A stretch of DNA of 64,000 nt, from NCBI GenBank assembly GCA_030817875.1, contig JAUSZU010000001.1, positions 5,394,001 to 5,458,000 of the forward strand, written 5' to 3'. Below, one piece after another: positions 51,664-61,747 of this stretch (within the stretch, counting starts at the first letter, position 1; each line of letters opens with the position of its first letter). The position numbers were made by a program, and so were the translations under genes. Source of the stretch: Flavobacterium sp. W4I14 (lineage in GTDB: Bacteria; Bacteroidota; Bacteroidia; Sphingobacteriales; Sphingobacteriaceae). The notes below the pieces were generated by a model. The model was not told the DNA's origin and searched no databases. It worked only from the letters and a program-made list of their open reading frames with translations.

Positions 51664-53361
51664 ATGAAATATAAAATACATTTTCTTGTTGGAGCCACTT
51701 TAGTGGGCTTTCAGGCTTTTGGGCAGGGAACGGTTACACCAAGTACCAATCGCGATAGCAATATGGTAAAACAATTGTTTTTTGCGGGCCTACGGGAGAA
51801 AATGTCTGAAAATTATGTTGTTGCCTCTACCAATTTTAATAAAATTGTTGGTTTAGATCCGAATAACCATGCAGCCTATTTTGAGCTTGCCAATGCAAAC
51901 CTGCGTTTAGATAAACTTTCGGAAGCTGAACAGCACATAAAACAGGCAATTAAATTAAATACCGGCAATTTATGGTACTGGCGCTTACTCGGTGAGGTAT
52001 ACAAGCGCACCAATAAAATGCCCGAACTCATTGAGGTTTTTAATCAGTTGATCCGCCTCGATCCTGAAAACGATGCCTATTATTTTGATAAAGCCAATGC
52101 GCAGTTCTTAAGCAATCAACTTGACGCTACAAAAAAGACCTATGATGAAATTCAGGCTAAATTTGGCGAATCAAGAGATCTGGTTAATGCCAGAAAACGT
52201 TTGCAATCTAACGGCAATGCCACTGAAAGTGATATTGTTAAATTACTGGAAGGCAATCAGGCTGATGTAAAGAACTATTTATATGCTGCAGGTTTGCTTT
52301 TGCAGAAAGGAAATGATCCGGAAGCATTAAAGGTATTAACCAAAGCCCAGCAGCTCGAACCGAATAATTTTGAGGTAAACCTGGCTTTGGCCGATATTTA
52401 CCGCAAGCAGAAAAATGACGAAGCAGCATTTTCTTCTTTAAAATTGGCTTTCGAAAGTAATGAAATGCCTCTTACAGAAAAGGTGAAGATTATCGCCGCA
52501 CTTTTTTCCAAACTTAACCAGCCCATTGTTGCTAAAAATGTAACTGAACTAAGTAAACTGGTTGCAGAAAAGAATCCGGCTGATGCAAAAGCATTTGCTC
52601 TTTATGGCGATGTACTTTATCAGCAGAACCACTTAAAAGAAGCATTGGCCCAATATCAGGCTGCTTTAAAACTCAACGAGCAGGTTTATGTAGTTTGGGA
52701 GCAGGTTATTAATATCCAAACACTGCTCGGGCACTATGATGAAGCCATAAAGGTTGGCGATGAGGCTTTAAGCATTTATCCCAATCAGGCCAGCTTATAT
52801 TATTATATGGCTTATGCCCTGTTTAAAATAGGTAAATATGAGCCTGCTCAAAGCAATTTAAAAAGCTCCTTACAGTTGGATGTGGAGAATAAAAGCCTGC
52901 AGGCGCAGATTTATGCACTACAGGGCGATATCTACATCAATCAGAATAATTTTGCCCTGGCTAAAACAGCTTTCGAGAAAGCCATTTCAACAGAGCCCGA
53001 TAATTATCTCATCATGAATAATTATGCCTATTATCTGGCGTTAAGAAATGACGACTTAACCAAGGCGGCAAAATATGCAGAAACAGCGGCCAATGCCATG
53101 CCTAATAATCCTTCAATTGTAGATACTTATGCCTTTATTCTGTTTAAACAGCAAAAATACGATCTGGCCAAAACATGGATCGAGAAGGCTTTGCAAAACA
53201 ATAGCAGTAAAAACGGTGTTTACCTGGAGCGATATGGCGATATACTTTTTATGAAAGGTGAAAAGGATGCAGCATTAATCCAATGGCAAAAAGCAAAAGA
53301 GGCTGGAAACGGATCAGAAGTATTAATTAAAAAGATAAATGAAAAGAAGTATTTTAAATAG
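51664..53361 (+). CDS. Secreted TPR-repeat protein
   Basis: A 565-residue protein with signal MKYKIHFLVGATLVGFQAFGQG and about ten TPR units (for example NHAAYFELANANLRLDKLSEAEQ near residue 60 and PNQASLYYYMAYALFKIGKYEPA near 375, read in parts). TPR solenoids bind partner proteins, here probably in the periplasm. ATG 51664 fits the signal peptide better than TTG 51652. It overlaps the DUF4292 gene by 23 bases, so the two are almost certainly co-expressed. Confidence 0.85.
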   Translation: MKYKIHFLVGATLVGFQAFGQGTVTPSTNRDSNMVKQLFFAGLREKMSENYVVASTNFNKIVGLDPNNHAAYFELANANLRLDKLSEAEQHIKQAIKLNTGNLWYWRLLGEVYKRTNKMPELIEVFNQLIRLDPENDAYYFDKANAQFLSNQLDATKKTYDEIQAKFGESRDLVNARKRLQSNGNATESDIVKLLEGNQADVKNYLYAAGLLLQKGNDPEALKVLTKAQQLEPNNFEVNLALADIYRKQKNDEAAFSSLKLAFESNEMPLTEKVKIIAALFSKLNQPIVAKNVTELSKLVAEKNPADAKAFALYGDVLYQQNHLKEALAQYQAALKLNEQVYVVWEQVINIQTLLGHYDEAIKVGDEALSIYPNQASLYYYMAYALFKIGKYEPAQSNLKSSLQLDVENKSLQAQIYALQGDIYINQNNFALAKTAFEKAISTEPDNYLIMNNYAYYLALRNDDLTKAAKYAETAANAMPNNPSIVDTYAFILFKQQKYDLAKTWIEKALQNNSSKNGVYLERYGDILFMKGEKDAALIQWQKAKEAGNGSEVLIKKINEKKYFK

Positions 53362-54130
53362 CGCATTCCTGTTAGGAGCTGTAATTTTTGTTTCGGCATG
53401 TAAACCTAAAAAAGAAATTGTGGTGGCCCCTCCTACCAAAACAGAAACCAAAACTGATAATTCGAAAGCAGAGGCTTTAACACTACTAAATAGCAAACAA
53501 CTTAAATTTAATACCCTTTCTTTAAAAGCAAAAGCAACTTTAGATATTGCCGGCGATGCAAATGATGTAACTATGAATTTCAAGATGAAAGACAAAGAAA
53601 CCATTTGGGTAAGCATAACGGCCTTAGGTGGTATGGCAGAGGTGGCAAGGGCTTTGATTACGCCTGATAGCATCAAAATCATGAACCGGATGAAAAGCGA
53701 ATACCTAAAAAAACCGTTTAGTTATATTTACAATTTCACCAACAAACAGGTTAATTTTAATACCCTGCAATCCATTTTAACGGGCAATGCCATGGGCGAG
53801 TTTTTAAAGCCAGAATCGGATGTTAAACAGGAAAATGGTGTTTGGGTAGTTTCAGGAAGCAAGTCGGAGTTAGATTACAAACTGCTTTTTAACACGCTGT
53901 TCAAAGTATCTGAAACCAATTTAAATGACGTTAAAAACGGTCAGGCGCTAAAAGTTACGTATACCGACTATCAAAAATTAAACGAGTCTTTATTCCCTAG
54001 TGCGTTGCAGATCAAAACGCTATCCAAAGCGAAAAAAATAAACATCGACCTACAGTTTGTCAAAATTGATGGCAATGTTCCGGTCGATTTTCCGTTTAAT
54101 GTACCAAAAAGATTTACGGTTGTAAAGTAG
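53339..54130 (+). CDS. DUF4292-family lipoprotein (LolA/LolB-like)
   Basis: A 263-residue lipoprotein: signal MKRSILNSAFLLGAVIFVSAC with a lipobox SAC, then a short proline/lysine linker. The rest alternates beta strands (NTLSLKAKATLDIAG, VTMNFKMKDKETIWVSITALG) as in the half-barrel of LolA/LolB-like proteins. In Bacteroidetes DUF4292 genes are regularly beside a TPR protein, a peptidase M23/EnvC gene and tat/gat genes, as seen here. Role in outer-membrane lipoprotein handling is suggested, not proven. Confidence 0.85.
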   Translation: MKRSILNSAFLLGAVIFVSACKPKKEIVVAPPTKTETKTDNSKAEALTLLNSKQLKFNTLSLKAKATLDIAGDANDVTMNFKMKDKETIWVSITALGGMAEVARALITPDSIKIMNRMKSEYLKKPFSYIYNFTNKQVNFNTLQSILTGNAMGEFLKPESDVKQENGVWVVSGSKSELDYKLLFNTLFKVSETNLNDVKNGQALKVTYTDYQKLNESLFPSALQIKTLSKAKKINIDLQFVKIDGNVPVDFPFNVPKRFTVVK

Positions 54131-54305
54131 GCTTAAAAACTACATTCAAATATTCTTTCAATGATTTGCCTGCATTGGTACAGCGGCTCTGGCAATCTAT
54201 GTTATGTATGAAGATTGAGTGAAGACAGTTCTGTAATAAGTAATTATGACTTTAGTATCTCGATTTTAATATTTTTTACTATAAAATTTTTATACTTTTG
54301 GCTTA
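54131..54305 (+). promoter_or_regulatory. Intergenic gap with predicted promoter box of the EnvC-like gene
   Basis: TACTTTTG at 54293-54300 is a TAnnTTTG match. The ATG at 54306 follows after 5 bases, placing the transcript start at or beside the start codon. No strong -33 TTTG is present. Confidence 0.45.
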
Positions 54306-55601
54306 ATGAAGCTACAAAAACTCCTATTTATCCTTTTTTTAAGCGTGTTAACCCTTTCGGCGGTTGGACAAACTGAAAGCCAGCTCAGAAGGAAAAAAGA
54401 AGCTATACAACGCGAAATTGAACAGCTTCAAAAGAATTTGAATAAAACTGCCAGCGGTAAAAAGCTTACTATACAGCAGATTAATACCATTAATGCACAG
54501 ATTAGGTTACGCCAGGATAAAATCGGTACAATCAACTCTGAAATAAAAAATCTGGATAACCAAATCTCTCAGAACACAAATACCGTACATACGTTACAAG
54601 GTCAGTTGGGCGATCTTAAAAAAGAGTATGCGGGGATGATCCGCTTTGCACAGCGCAATAGAAATTCATACGATAAAATGATGTTCATTTTTGCGGCGAA
54701 GGATTTTAACCAGGCATATAAAAGAATAAAGTATTTACAACAGTTTAGTCAATACCGTAAAAAGCAAGCTGGATACATTGAAAATACACAACAAGACCTG
54801 AATGGCAAGATTAAAGTTCTGGATAAAACACTGAGGGAAAAAAGTGATCTGTTGAAGGAACAGGAAAGAGAGCGTGAGCGTTTAAGCAAAGATAAAAGTA
54901 AACAATCAGTAGAATTAAACAAACTGAGCAAAGACGAAAAACAGTTTAAACAGGATATTACCAGCCGTAAAAAACAACAGGCTCAGATAGATAGGGCCAT
55001 TAGTGCTGCAATTCAGCGGGCAATTGAAGAAGCGAGAAGGAAGGCCGCAGAGGAAGCAAGAAGAAAAGCGGCCGAAGAAGCGCGGATTGCGGCAGCAAAA
55101 GCCAAGGCTGAAAATAGACCCGCACCTACTGCACCAGCTACACCAACCGCTAAAGCAAAATCGACTGGAGAGTTGCTTACTGCAACACCTGAGGCAGCCA
55201 GACTATCGGCAGGTTTTGAAAATAACAGAGGAAGGTTACCTTGGCCGGTAGCAAATGGAACAATAACCGAGAGGTTTGGGCTACATAAGATAGACCAGGC
55301 AAGTTATACCAACGATGGAGTAGATATCACTACAAGTGATGGGGCAACTGTTAGAAGTATATTTGCAGGTAAGGTTGTTATGGTGCAAAATATTATGGGT
55401 AGAACTGCAGTAGTAATTAACCATGGTGAGTACTTTACAGTATACCAAAACTTAAGATCGGTTAGTGTGAGTGTAGGTAATTTGGTTGAAACCAAACAGG
55501 CTATTGGGATTGTGGCAAATACCGGTGACGACGCCATTTTAAAATTCCAGATTAGAAGAGGCCAGGGAACTTTAAATCCTGAAGCCTGGATTAGTAAATA
55601 A
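54306..55601 (+). CDS. EnvC-like coiled-coil protein with degenerate LytM domain
   Basis: A 431-residue exported protein. After the signal (KLLFILFLSVLTLSAVG) comes a long coiled coil, about residues 25-265, with alanine/arginine-rich AEEARRKAAEEA repeats near its end. A C-terminal LytM (M23) domain spans about 315-431. The canonical zinc ligands are missing: the first His is Asn (NDGVDI), the later YxHL is YQNL, and the last HFEI is KFQI, although the Asp is kept. It therefore probably activates amidases at the division site rather than cutting peptidoglycan, as EnvC does. Confidence 0.88.
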   Translation: MKLQKLLFILFLSVLTLSAVGQTESQLRRKKEAIQREIEQLQKNLNKTASGKKLTIQQINTINAQIRLRQDKIGTINSEIKNLDNQISQNTNTVHTLQGQLGDLKKEYAGMIRFAQRNRNSYDKMMFIFAAKDFNQAYKRIKYLQQFSQYRKKQAGYIENTQQDLNGKIKVLDKTLREKSDLLKEQERERERLSKDKSKQSVELNKLSKDEKQFKQDITSRKKQQAQIDRAISAAIQRAIEEARRKAAEEARRKAAEEARIAAAKAKAENRPAPTAPATPTAKAKSTGELLTATPEAARLSAGFENNRGRLPWPVANGTITERFGLHKIDQASYTNDGVDITTSDGATVRSIFAGKVVMVQNIMGRTAVVINHGEYFTVYQNLRSVSVSVGNLVETKQAIGIVANTGDDAILKFQIRRGQGTLNPEAWISK

Positions 55602-55623
55602 ACTTAAGACAAGTTAAAATGTC

Positions 55624-55631
55624 TATATTTG
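55624..55631 (+). promoter_or_regulatory. Predicted -7 box of the first tatA
   Basis: TATATTTG matches TAnnTTTG, 18 bases before the ATG at 55649. Confidence 0.5.
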
Positions 55632-55648
55632 TATAAATTATATTAGTG

Positions 55649-56008
55649 ATGTATCAAGGCACGTTATTAGAGTTTTTAAACATGGGTGGATCAGAGATCG
55701 TACTCATTTTAGTGGTGGTTCTATTGTTGTTCGGAGGTAAAAAATTACCTGAACTTGCAAGGGGACTAGGGAAGGGGATCAGAGAATTCAAAGATGCCTC
55801 TGATGGTGTTAAGCGTGAAATCCATAGGAATATCAATGCCATGGATTTAGATAAAGAAGAAGCAGAAGAAACAGCGGTAAACCATAGTCAGCGCCATCAT
55901 CCAACAGAAGAATCACCGGTTGATGAAAAAATAGAGGCAAGTGAGTCACACATTGATCTAAGCAAGCCTACTGACGAAAAAATTGTAACTGACAAAGAAA
56001 AAGTTTAA
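55649..56008 (+). CDS. tatA: Twin-arginine translocase subunit TatA/TatE, first copy
   Basis: A 119-residue TatA. The short N-terminal membrane helix ([17 protein letters not shown]) ends in the hinge [20 protein letters not shown], which starts the amphipathic helix. A charged acidic/histidine tail follows. TatA forms the pore that moves folded proteins across the inner membrane. Three starts are possible (55646 GTG, 55649 ATG, 55682 ATG); the last would leave a minimal protein. A second tatA follows after 11 bases. Confidence 0.92.
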   Translation: MYQGTLLEFLNMGGSEIVLILVVVLLLFGGKKLPELARGLGKGIREFKDASDGVKREIHRNINAMDLDKEEAEETAVNHSQRHHPTEESPVDEKIEASESHIDLSKPTDEKIVTDKEKV

Positions 56009-56019
56009 ACAAAAAAATC

Positions 56020-56220
56020 ATGTTAAATACAACAATAGCAGCAATGCTTGGAACACCAGAAATTATCATTATTGCGGTAGTGGTATTGTTATTATTTGGT
56101 GGTAAAAAAATTCCTGAACTAATGAGAGGTTTAGGTAAAGGTGTTAAAGAATTTAAAGATGGTAAAGATGGCGTTGATGGAGAACAGGTAGATCCGTCTA
56201 ACCGTGATAAAACCGTTTAA
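56020..56220 (+). CDS. tatA: Twin-arginine translocase subunit TatA/TatE, second copy
   Basis: A 66-residue TatA with membrane helix [15 protein letters not shown] and the hinge [20 protein letters not shown]. It is much shorter than the copy before it, lacking the acidic tail. Two tandem paralogs may play TatA and TatB-like or TatE-like roles. No tatC is visible nearby. Confidence 0.93.
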   Translation: MLNTTIAAMLGTPEIIIIAVVVLLLFGGKKIPELMRGLGKGVKEFKDGKDGVDGEQVDPSNRDKTV

Positions 56221-56238
56221 TTGCAATAATTTTTAGTT

Positions 56239-57657
56239 TTGAAGAAATACAGCTCTCTTAAAGAGATTCAAACACTCATTGCGCAAAAGCAATTAACTTT
56301 ACCCGATTTATTAGCTTATTATTTTAAGCAAATTGAAAATAATGAACACCTCAATGCATTTAATGAGGTGTTTTTTTTATCGGCCGAAGTTCAGGCTAAA
56401 GCGATACAGCAAAAAATAGAAGAAGGTACTGCTGGTAAACTTGCAGGAATGGTAATTGGTATTAAAGATAATATCTGTTATAAAGACCATATCGTTACTG
56501 CATCGTCAAAAATGCTCGAAGGTTTTGTATCTCCATATTCTTCTACAGTTGTGCAGCGATTGTTACAGGAAGATGCCGTTATTATCGGCCGTTTAAACTG
56601 TGATGAGTTTGCTATGGGTGGCTCTAATGAAACTTCATACTATGGGGTTGCTAAAAATGCTGCAAATCCCGACCTTGTTCCCGGTGGATCTTCAGGTGGC
56701 TCAGCTGTAGCAGTTCAGGCCGATATGTGTTTGTCTGCCCTGGGTACCGATACTGGTGGCTCGGTAAGACAGCCGGCTGCATTTTGTGGCCAGATCGGGC
56801 TTAAACCTACTTATGGGCGTATTTCAAGGTATGGGGTTATTGCCTATGCTTCTTCTTTCGATCAGGTTGGGCCAATTACATCTTCAGTAGAAGATGCTGC
56901 ATTGCTTTTAAAAGTTTTAGCTGGCGCAGATGATTACGATTCTACTGTTTCGTCAGTTGCAGTGCCCGATTACCCTGCTCATTTGAACGAACATAAAAAA
57001 CAAAAAATAGCAGTATTAAAAGAAACTATTGAGAGCGAAGCCCTCGATCCCGAAATCAAATCGGCTATTTTAAAATCAATTGAGCAGCTCAAGGCTGATG
57101 GACATACTGTTGAGTATGTTTCTTTTGATCTGTTGGATTATCTGGTTCCGGCCTATTATATCTTAACAACGGCCGAAGCCTCTTCAAATCTTTCGCGTTA
57201 TGATGGCGTTCATTACGGACATCGTAACCTGGAGGCGAAATCGCTAAATGAACTTTATAAATTATCACGCGCCGAAGGTTTTGGCGAGGAAGTAAAACGC
57301 CGCATCCTTTTAGGTACTTTTGTTTTAAGTGCAGGATATTACGATGCTTACTATCAAAAAGCACAGCAGGTTCGCCGATTGATCAGAGAAAAAATGGATT
57401 CCTTGTTTCAGGATTATGATTTAATTCTTTCTCCTGTGGCACCAACAGCAGCTTTTAAAATTGGCGATAATGTTCAGGATGCAATTGTGATGTATATGGC
57501 CGATATTTTTACCGTATTACCTTCTTTAAGCGGAAATCCGGCTATTGCTTTGCCACTGGGCAATAATGTAGCAGGATTGCCGTTAAGTATACAGTTTACA
57601 GCCAAACATTTTGAGGAAGATAAGCTTCTGGCTTTTTCTCAGGCATTTTTATCATAG
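56239..57657 (+). CDS. gatA: Glutamyl-tRNA(Gln)/aspartyl-tRNA(Asn) amidotransferase subunit A
   Basis: A 472-residue amidase-signature enzyme. The catalytic triad is Lys in GIKDNICYKDH, cis-Ser in GGSSGGSAVAVQADM and the nucleophile Ser in GTDTGGSVRQPAAF. It provides ammonia to convert Glu-tRNA(Gln) to Gln-tRNA(Gln). The start is TTG at 56239: a stop lies 12 bases upstream in frame and no ATG exists before conserved sequence. It follows tatA by 18 bases. gatB and gatC are not in the window. Confidence 0.95.
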   Translation: MKKYSSLKEIQTLIAQKQLTLPDLLAYYFKQIENNEHLNAFNEVFFLSAEVQAKAIQQKIEEGTAGKLAGMVIGIKDNICYKDHIVTASSKMLEGFVSPYSSTVVQRLLQEDAVIIGRLNCDEFAMGGSNETSYYGVAKNAANPDLVPGGSSGGSAVAVQADMCLSALGTDTGGSVRQPAAFCGQIGLKPTYGRISRYGVIAYASSFDQVGPITSSVEDAALLLKVLAGADDYDSTVSSVAVPDYPAHLNEHKKQKIAVLKETIESEALDPEIKSAILKSIEQLKADGHTVEYVSFDLLDYLVPAYYILTTAEASSNLSRYDGVHYGHRNLEAKSLNELYKLSRAEGFGEEVKRRILLGTFVLSAGYYDAYYQKAQQVRRLIREKMDSLFQDYDLILSPVAPTAAFKIGDNVQDAIVMYMADIFTVLPSLSGNPAIALPLGNNVAGLPLSIQFTAKHFEEDKLLAFSQAFLS

Positions 57658-57850
57658 TTTTATCGTCATTGCGAGTTACAAAGCATTATAGTTAAGTATG
57701 GCAATGGCATTTTATTAACTGTTTTTCTAGGCATTGTCTAGAAGGTTCGCAGGTTCTTGCTCTTTTCCTAATTATGGAAAGAAAAAAGAATCTGTATAAA
57801 GGTTTGTGAGGACACAAGCCACGGTTAATGAAAATTTGAACCAATAGCCC
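57658..57850. other. Short intergenic region with CGTCATTGCGAG-like sequence
   Basis: No gene. CGTCATTGCGAG at 57664 resembles a widespread Bacteroidetes interspersed motif, here in degenerate form with a mirror-like GGCAATGGC about 35 bases later. Confidence 0.35.
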
Positions 57851-59254
57851 ATGATTAAAAAAATACTTTTTGCTTCAATTTGCGCTTGTTTAGGATACAT
57901 TTCTTCTTCTTCCGCGCAACAAACGCTCAAACTGGATAGTCTTCCGAAGATTCACAACAACATTTTTATCAATACCGATACCGTAGCTGTACCGGCTGTT
58001 TCAGAAAACCCATTAACCATGGGCCAGAACTTTATCTATAAACTCAGGCTCGATTCTATTGCTAAAACAGTACCCCTTCCTTACAACGAATACGTTCAGC
58101 AGTATATCGATATTTATGCCAAGCGTAAAGATATGTTCGGGAAAATGATCGGCTTATCGAGCTATTACTTCCCAATTTTTGACAAAGCCTTAAAAGATTA
58201 TAATATTCCGCAGGAAATAAAATATTTAACCATTGTGGAATCACAGATGAATCCACATGCCATTTCTAGAGTAGGGGCAACGGGTATCTGGCAGTTTATG
58301 TTCGGCACTGGTAAGGCCTATGGCCTAAAGATGGATAACTTTGTGGATGAACGCAAAGATCCGATCCAGGCTAGTTATGCAGCGGCAGCCTATTTTAGAG
58401 ATGCTTTTGAAGAGCTTGGCGATTGGCTGTTGGCCATTGCCGCTTATAACTGCGGAAAGGGGAATGTTAACAGGGCTATTGATAAAGCAGGATCGAGGGA
58501 TTTTTGGGTAATCAGACAGTTTTTACCTAAAGAAACCAGAAATTATGTGCCGGCATTTATTGCTGCGGTTTATGTAATGAATTATTCTGGCAAACATCAG
58601 ATTACCGCGCAAGCCTCGAGCATGTTCTTAAAAACCGATACCGTTCAAACTACCCGTTTTGTTTCGCTTTCTACGCTTGCAAAAGTGTTAAATATTGATG
58701 AAGCGGCGATTATGGCCTTAAACCCTTCCTACAAGAAAAAGATTGTAAATGGTACCGATGATGAGCCGAAACGTATTGTAATGCCCAAGTTGAGGGAGGT
58801 CGATTACGCAGGTATTTATGATGTGCTAAACAATCAGGAAGTGGATGTGAACATGAAAGTAGTTGCCGCCAGTACAGATGATGCAAGAGATTTAAGAAAG
58901 AAAAAAACTAAAAGTATAGCTACATCCTCAGTAGTTTATCATAAAGTTACCTCAGGGCAGAGCTTAACAGCTGTTGCCGATAAATATGGTGTAGAAGTAC
59001 AGGATTTAAGGGTTTGGAATGGTTTAAAAAGCAAAACGCTGGTGCCGGGGCAAAGACTAAAGATTTATGCCAAAAACCGGACGCCATTAAAAGCACCATC
59101 ATCGTTTTTAAGTTACAAGGTAAAAACCGGTGATACCCTGTCTGAAATTGCAGAGAAATTTGACGGTGCAACTGTTCAAAGCATCAGAAGAGATAACCGT
59201 TTATCAAAAGCTGGTTTGCAAGTAGGGATGATCCTGAAAATTAGTAGAGGATAA
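57851..59254 (+). CDS. Membrane-bound lytic transglycosylase with two LysM domains (MltD-like)
   Basis: A 467-residue exported enzyme. The signal is MIKKILFASICACLGYISSSSAQQ. The SLT domain (about 95-260) has the catalytic Glu in VESQMNPHAISRVGATGIWQF and the AAYNCGKGNVNRAI motif. Two C-terminal LysM domains (KVTSGQSLTAVADKYGV and KVKTGDTLSEIAEKF) bind peptidoglycan. It cleaves glycan strands to 1,6-anhydro products during growth. Length is normal for MltD. Confidence 0.94.
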   Translation: MIKKILFASICACLGYISSSSAQQTLKLDSLPKIHNNIFINTDTVAVPAVSENPLTMGQNFIYKLRLDSIAKTVPLPYNEYVQQYIDIYAKRKDMFGKMIGLSSYYFPIFDKALKDYNIPQEIKYLTIVESQMNPHAISRVGATGIWQFMFGTGKAYGLKMDNFVDERKDPIQASYAAAAYFRDAFEELGDWLLAIAAYNCGKGNVNRAIDKAGSRDFWVIRQFLPKETRNYVPAFIAAVYVMNYSGKHQITAQASSMFLKTDTVQTTRFVSLSTLAKVLNIDEAAIMALNPSYKKKIVNGTDDEPKRIVMPKLREVDYAGIYDVLNNQEVDVNMKVVAASTDDARDLRKKKTKSIATSSVVYHKVTSGQSLTAVADKYGVEVQDLRVWNGLKSKTLVPGQRLKIYAKNRTPLKAPSSFLSYKVKTGDTLSEIAEKFDGATVQSIRRDNRLSKAGLQVGMILKISRG

Positions 59255-59393
59255 ACTGACAATGGCAATCATTTCTTGATCAAATAGTTTTAAATTCCAT
59301 CATTTAACCCAATTAGTGTAACAGCAGCATAATGTAACGTCTTATTTAACTTTTTTGAAGGGCTTTTTATTTTATGCCTCATAAAAAGAATTG

Positions 59394-59401
59394 TACCTTT
59401 G
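59394..59401 (+). promoter_or_regulatory. Predicted -7 box of the malic enzyme gene
   Basis: TACCTTTG matches TAnnTTTG, 24 bases before ATG 59426. It excludes the TTG at 59399 as the translation start. Confidence 0.55.
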
Positions 59402-59425
59402 CCCCCGTCACTAATAAGTTACGTA

Positions 59426-61741
59426 ATGAGTAAGACCACTAGAAAGCAAGATGCGCTTGATTATCACTCGCAAGGCCGTCCAGGAAAGATACAAGTAGTA
59501 CCCACAAAACCTACAACATCGCAGAGAGATTTAACTTTAGCGTATTCCCCTGGCGTTGCAGAGCCGTGTTTAAAGATTGCAGAAAATAAAGAAGATGTTT
59601 ATAAATATACCGCAAAGGGTAACCTGGTTGCTGTAATTAGTAACGGTACAGCCGTTTTAGGTTTAGGAGATATTGGTCCCGAAGCCGGAAAACCGGTAAT
59701 GGAAGGAAAAGGTTTACTTTTCAAGATATTTGCTGATATTGATGTATTTGATTTAGAGTTGGATACCAAAAATGTTGATGATTTTGTGAAAATTGTTAAG
59801 GCTTTAGAGCCAACATTTGGTGGTGTTAACTTAGAAGATATCAAAGCTCCAGAATGTTTCGAAATTGAGCGTCGCTTAAAGGAAGAAATGAACATTCCCG
59901 TAATGCATGATGATCAACATGGTACAGCGATTATTTCGGCTGCGGCATTGTTGAACGCTTGCGAAATCTTCAAGAAAAAAATGGATAAAATCAAGATTGT
60001 AGTTAATGGTGCTGGTGCCGCTGCAATTTCTTGTACCAAACTTTATGTTTCTTTGGGTGCTAAAAAAGAGAACATCGTTATGTGCGACCGCTCTGGTGTG
60101 ATCCGTAAAGACCGTGAAGTACTTGATGATATTAAAGCTGAATTTGCTACCGACAGGAAAATCAACACTTTGGCAGAAGCCATGAAAGATTCTGATGTAT
60201 TTATCGGCCTTTCATCAGCAGATTGTGTTACAGCAGAAATGCTGACTTCGATGGCCAAAAACCCTATCGTTTTTGCAATGGCCAACCCTAATCCGGAGAT
60301 TGCCTACGAACTGGCGATTAAAACCCGTAAAGATATTATTATGGCTACCGGCCGTTCTGATTATCCTAACCAGGTGAATAACGTTTTGGGTTTCCCTTAT
60401 ATTTTCCGGGGTGCGCTTGATGTTCGTGCAACAGGTATTAACGAGCCGATGAAAATCGCTGCCGTTAAAGCCATTGCAGAATTAGCTAAAAAATCAGTTC
60501 CAGAGGCTGTAAACTTAGCTTATAACGCCCGTAACCTTAAATTTGGTAAAGAATATATTATTCCAAAACCTGTAGATTTCAGGTTAATTACCGAAGTTTC
60601 TATCGCGGTTGCTAAAGCGGCAATTGAAAGTGGCGTGGCCCGTAAAATTATTACCGATTGGGATGCCTATAGCGAAGAACTGAGAAAACGCCTTGGTTTA
60701 GATGATGCCATTATGCGTGCCATCACGACCAAAGCTAAAACAGATCCGAAAAGAGTTGTATTTGCTGAAGCTGATAATTACAAGATTTTAAAGGCCGCAC
60801 AGATTGTTAACGACGAGAATATCGCCATTCCGATCCTTTTAGGAAATAAAGATAAAATACAGGCCATTATTGATGAGCACGGTTTAGAGTTAGAAGGTGT
60901 TGAGATCATCGATCAGATGCAAAACCCTGATAAAACCAAACAATATGCCGAGGCACTTTATCAAAAACGTCAGCGTAAAGGGGTTTCATTAACTGATGCC
61001 ACTAAATTATTGAGAGACCGTAACTACTATGGTGCATCGATGGTTGAGTTTGGCGAAGCGGATGCGATGATTTCGGGTCTGACTAAAAATTATGGATCTA
61101 CCATTAAGCCTGCTTTACATGTAATCGGTGTTGATCCGAGTGTAAAACGCGTTGCTGGTATGTACATGATGATGACCAAAAAAGGTCCTGTTTTCTTCGG
61201 CGATACCACTGTAAACGTAGATCCAACGGCAGAAGAGCTGGTAGATATTACTTTATTACTTGATAAATCTGTTAAGCAGTTTAACATCAAGCCCCGTATT
61301 GCTTTATTATCGTATTCGAACTTTGGTTCAAATGATGGGGTAACACCAAATAAAGTAAGAGAAACGGTTAAGCTCCTGCATAAAAATCACCCAGAGGTGA
61401 TTGTTGATGGAGAGATGCAAGGAAACTTTGCGATCAACAACGAACTGCTAAAAGATAATTTTCCATTTAGCACTTTGGCCGATGCTCCGGCAAACACTTT
61501 AGTGTTCCCAAATCTGGAGTCTGGAAACATTGCATACAAATTGTTACAAGAGTTAGGCGGCGCCGAAGCGGTTGGTCCGATCTTGTTAGGACTGAATAAA
61601 CCTGTTCATATTGTTCAATTAGGTAGTTCTGTACGCGAAATCGTCAATATGGTTACCATTGCTGTTGTAGATGTGCAAGCAAAAGAAGAAATTGCAACAT
61701 CGAAACGAAAAGGTATATTTGGAAAAACAACTAAAAAGTAG
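59426..61741 (+). CDS. maeB: NADP-dependent malic enzyme fused to a phosphotransacetylase domain
   Basis: A 771-residue MaeB-type protein. The malic-enzyme half (about 1-430) contains [34 protein letters not shown] with the catalytic acid and metal ligands, and the nucleotide fold [12 protein letters not shown]. The C-terminal half (from about 440) is phosphate acetyltransferase-like ([56 protein letters not shown]), usually regulatory. It makes pyruvate and NADPH from malate. It is followed after 6 bases by ruvA. Confidence 0.95.
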   Translation: MSKTTRKQDALDYHSQGRPGKIQVVPTKPTTSQRDLTLAYSPGVAEPCLKIAENKEDVYKYTAKGNLVAVISNGTAVLGLGDIGPEAGKPVMEGKGLLFKIFADIDVFDLELDTKNVDDFVKIVKALEPTFGGVNLEDIKAPECFEIERRLKEEMNIPVMHDDQHGTAIISAAALLNACEIFKKKMDKIKIVVNGAGAAAISCTKLYVSLGAKKENIVMCDRSGVIRKDREVLDDIKAEFATDRKINTLAEAMKDSDVFIGLSSADCVTAEMLTSMAKNPIVFAMANPNPEIAYELAIKTRKDIIMATGRSDYPNQVNNVLGFPYIFRGALDVRATGINEPMKIAAVKAIAELAKKSVPEAVNLAYNARNLKFGKEYIIPKPVDFRLITEVSIAVAKAAIESGVARKIITDWDAYSEELRKRLGLDDAIMRAITTKAKTDPKRVVFAEADNYKILKAAQIVNDENIAIPILLGNKDKIQAIIDEHGLELEGVEIIDQMQNPDKTKQYAEALYQKRQRKGVSLTDATKLLRDRNYYGASMVEFGEADAMISGLTKNYGSTIKPALHVIGVDPSVKRVAGMYMMMTKKGPVFFGDTTVNVDPTAEELVDITLLLDKSVKQFNIKPRIALLSYSNFGSNDGVTPNKVRETVKLLHKNHPEVIVDGEMQGNFAINNELLKDNFPFSTLADAPANTLVFPNLESGNIAYKLLQELGGAEAVGPILLGLNKPVHIVQLGSSVREIVNMVTIAVVDVQAKEEIATSKRKGIFGKTTKK

Positions 61742-61747
61742 AATTAC

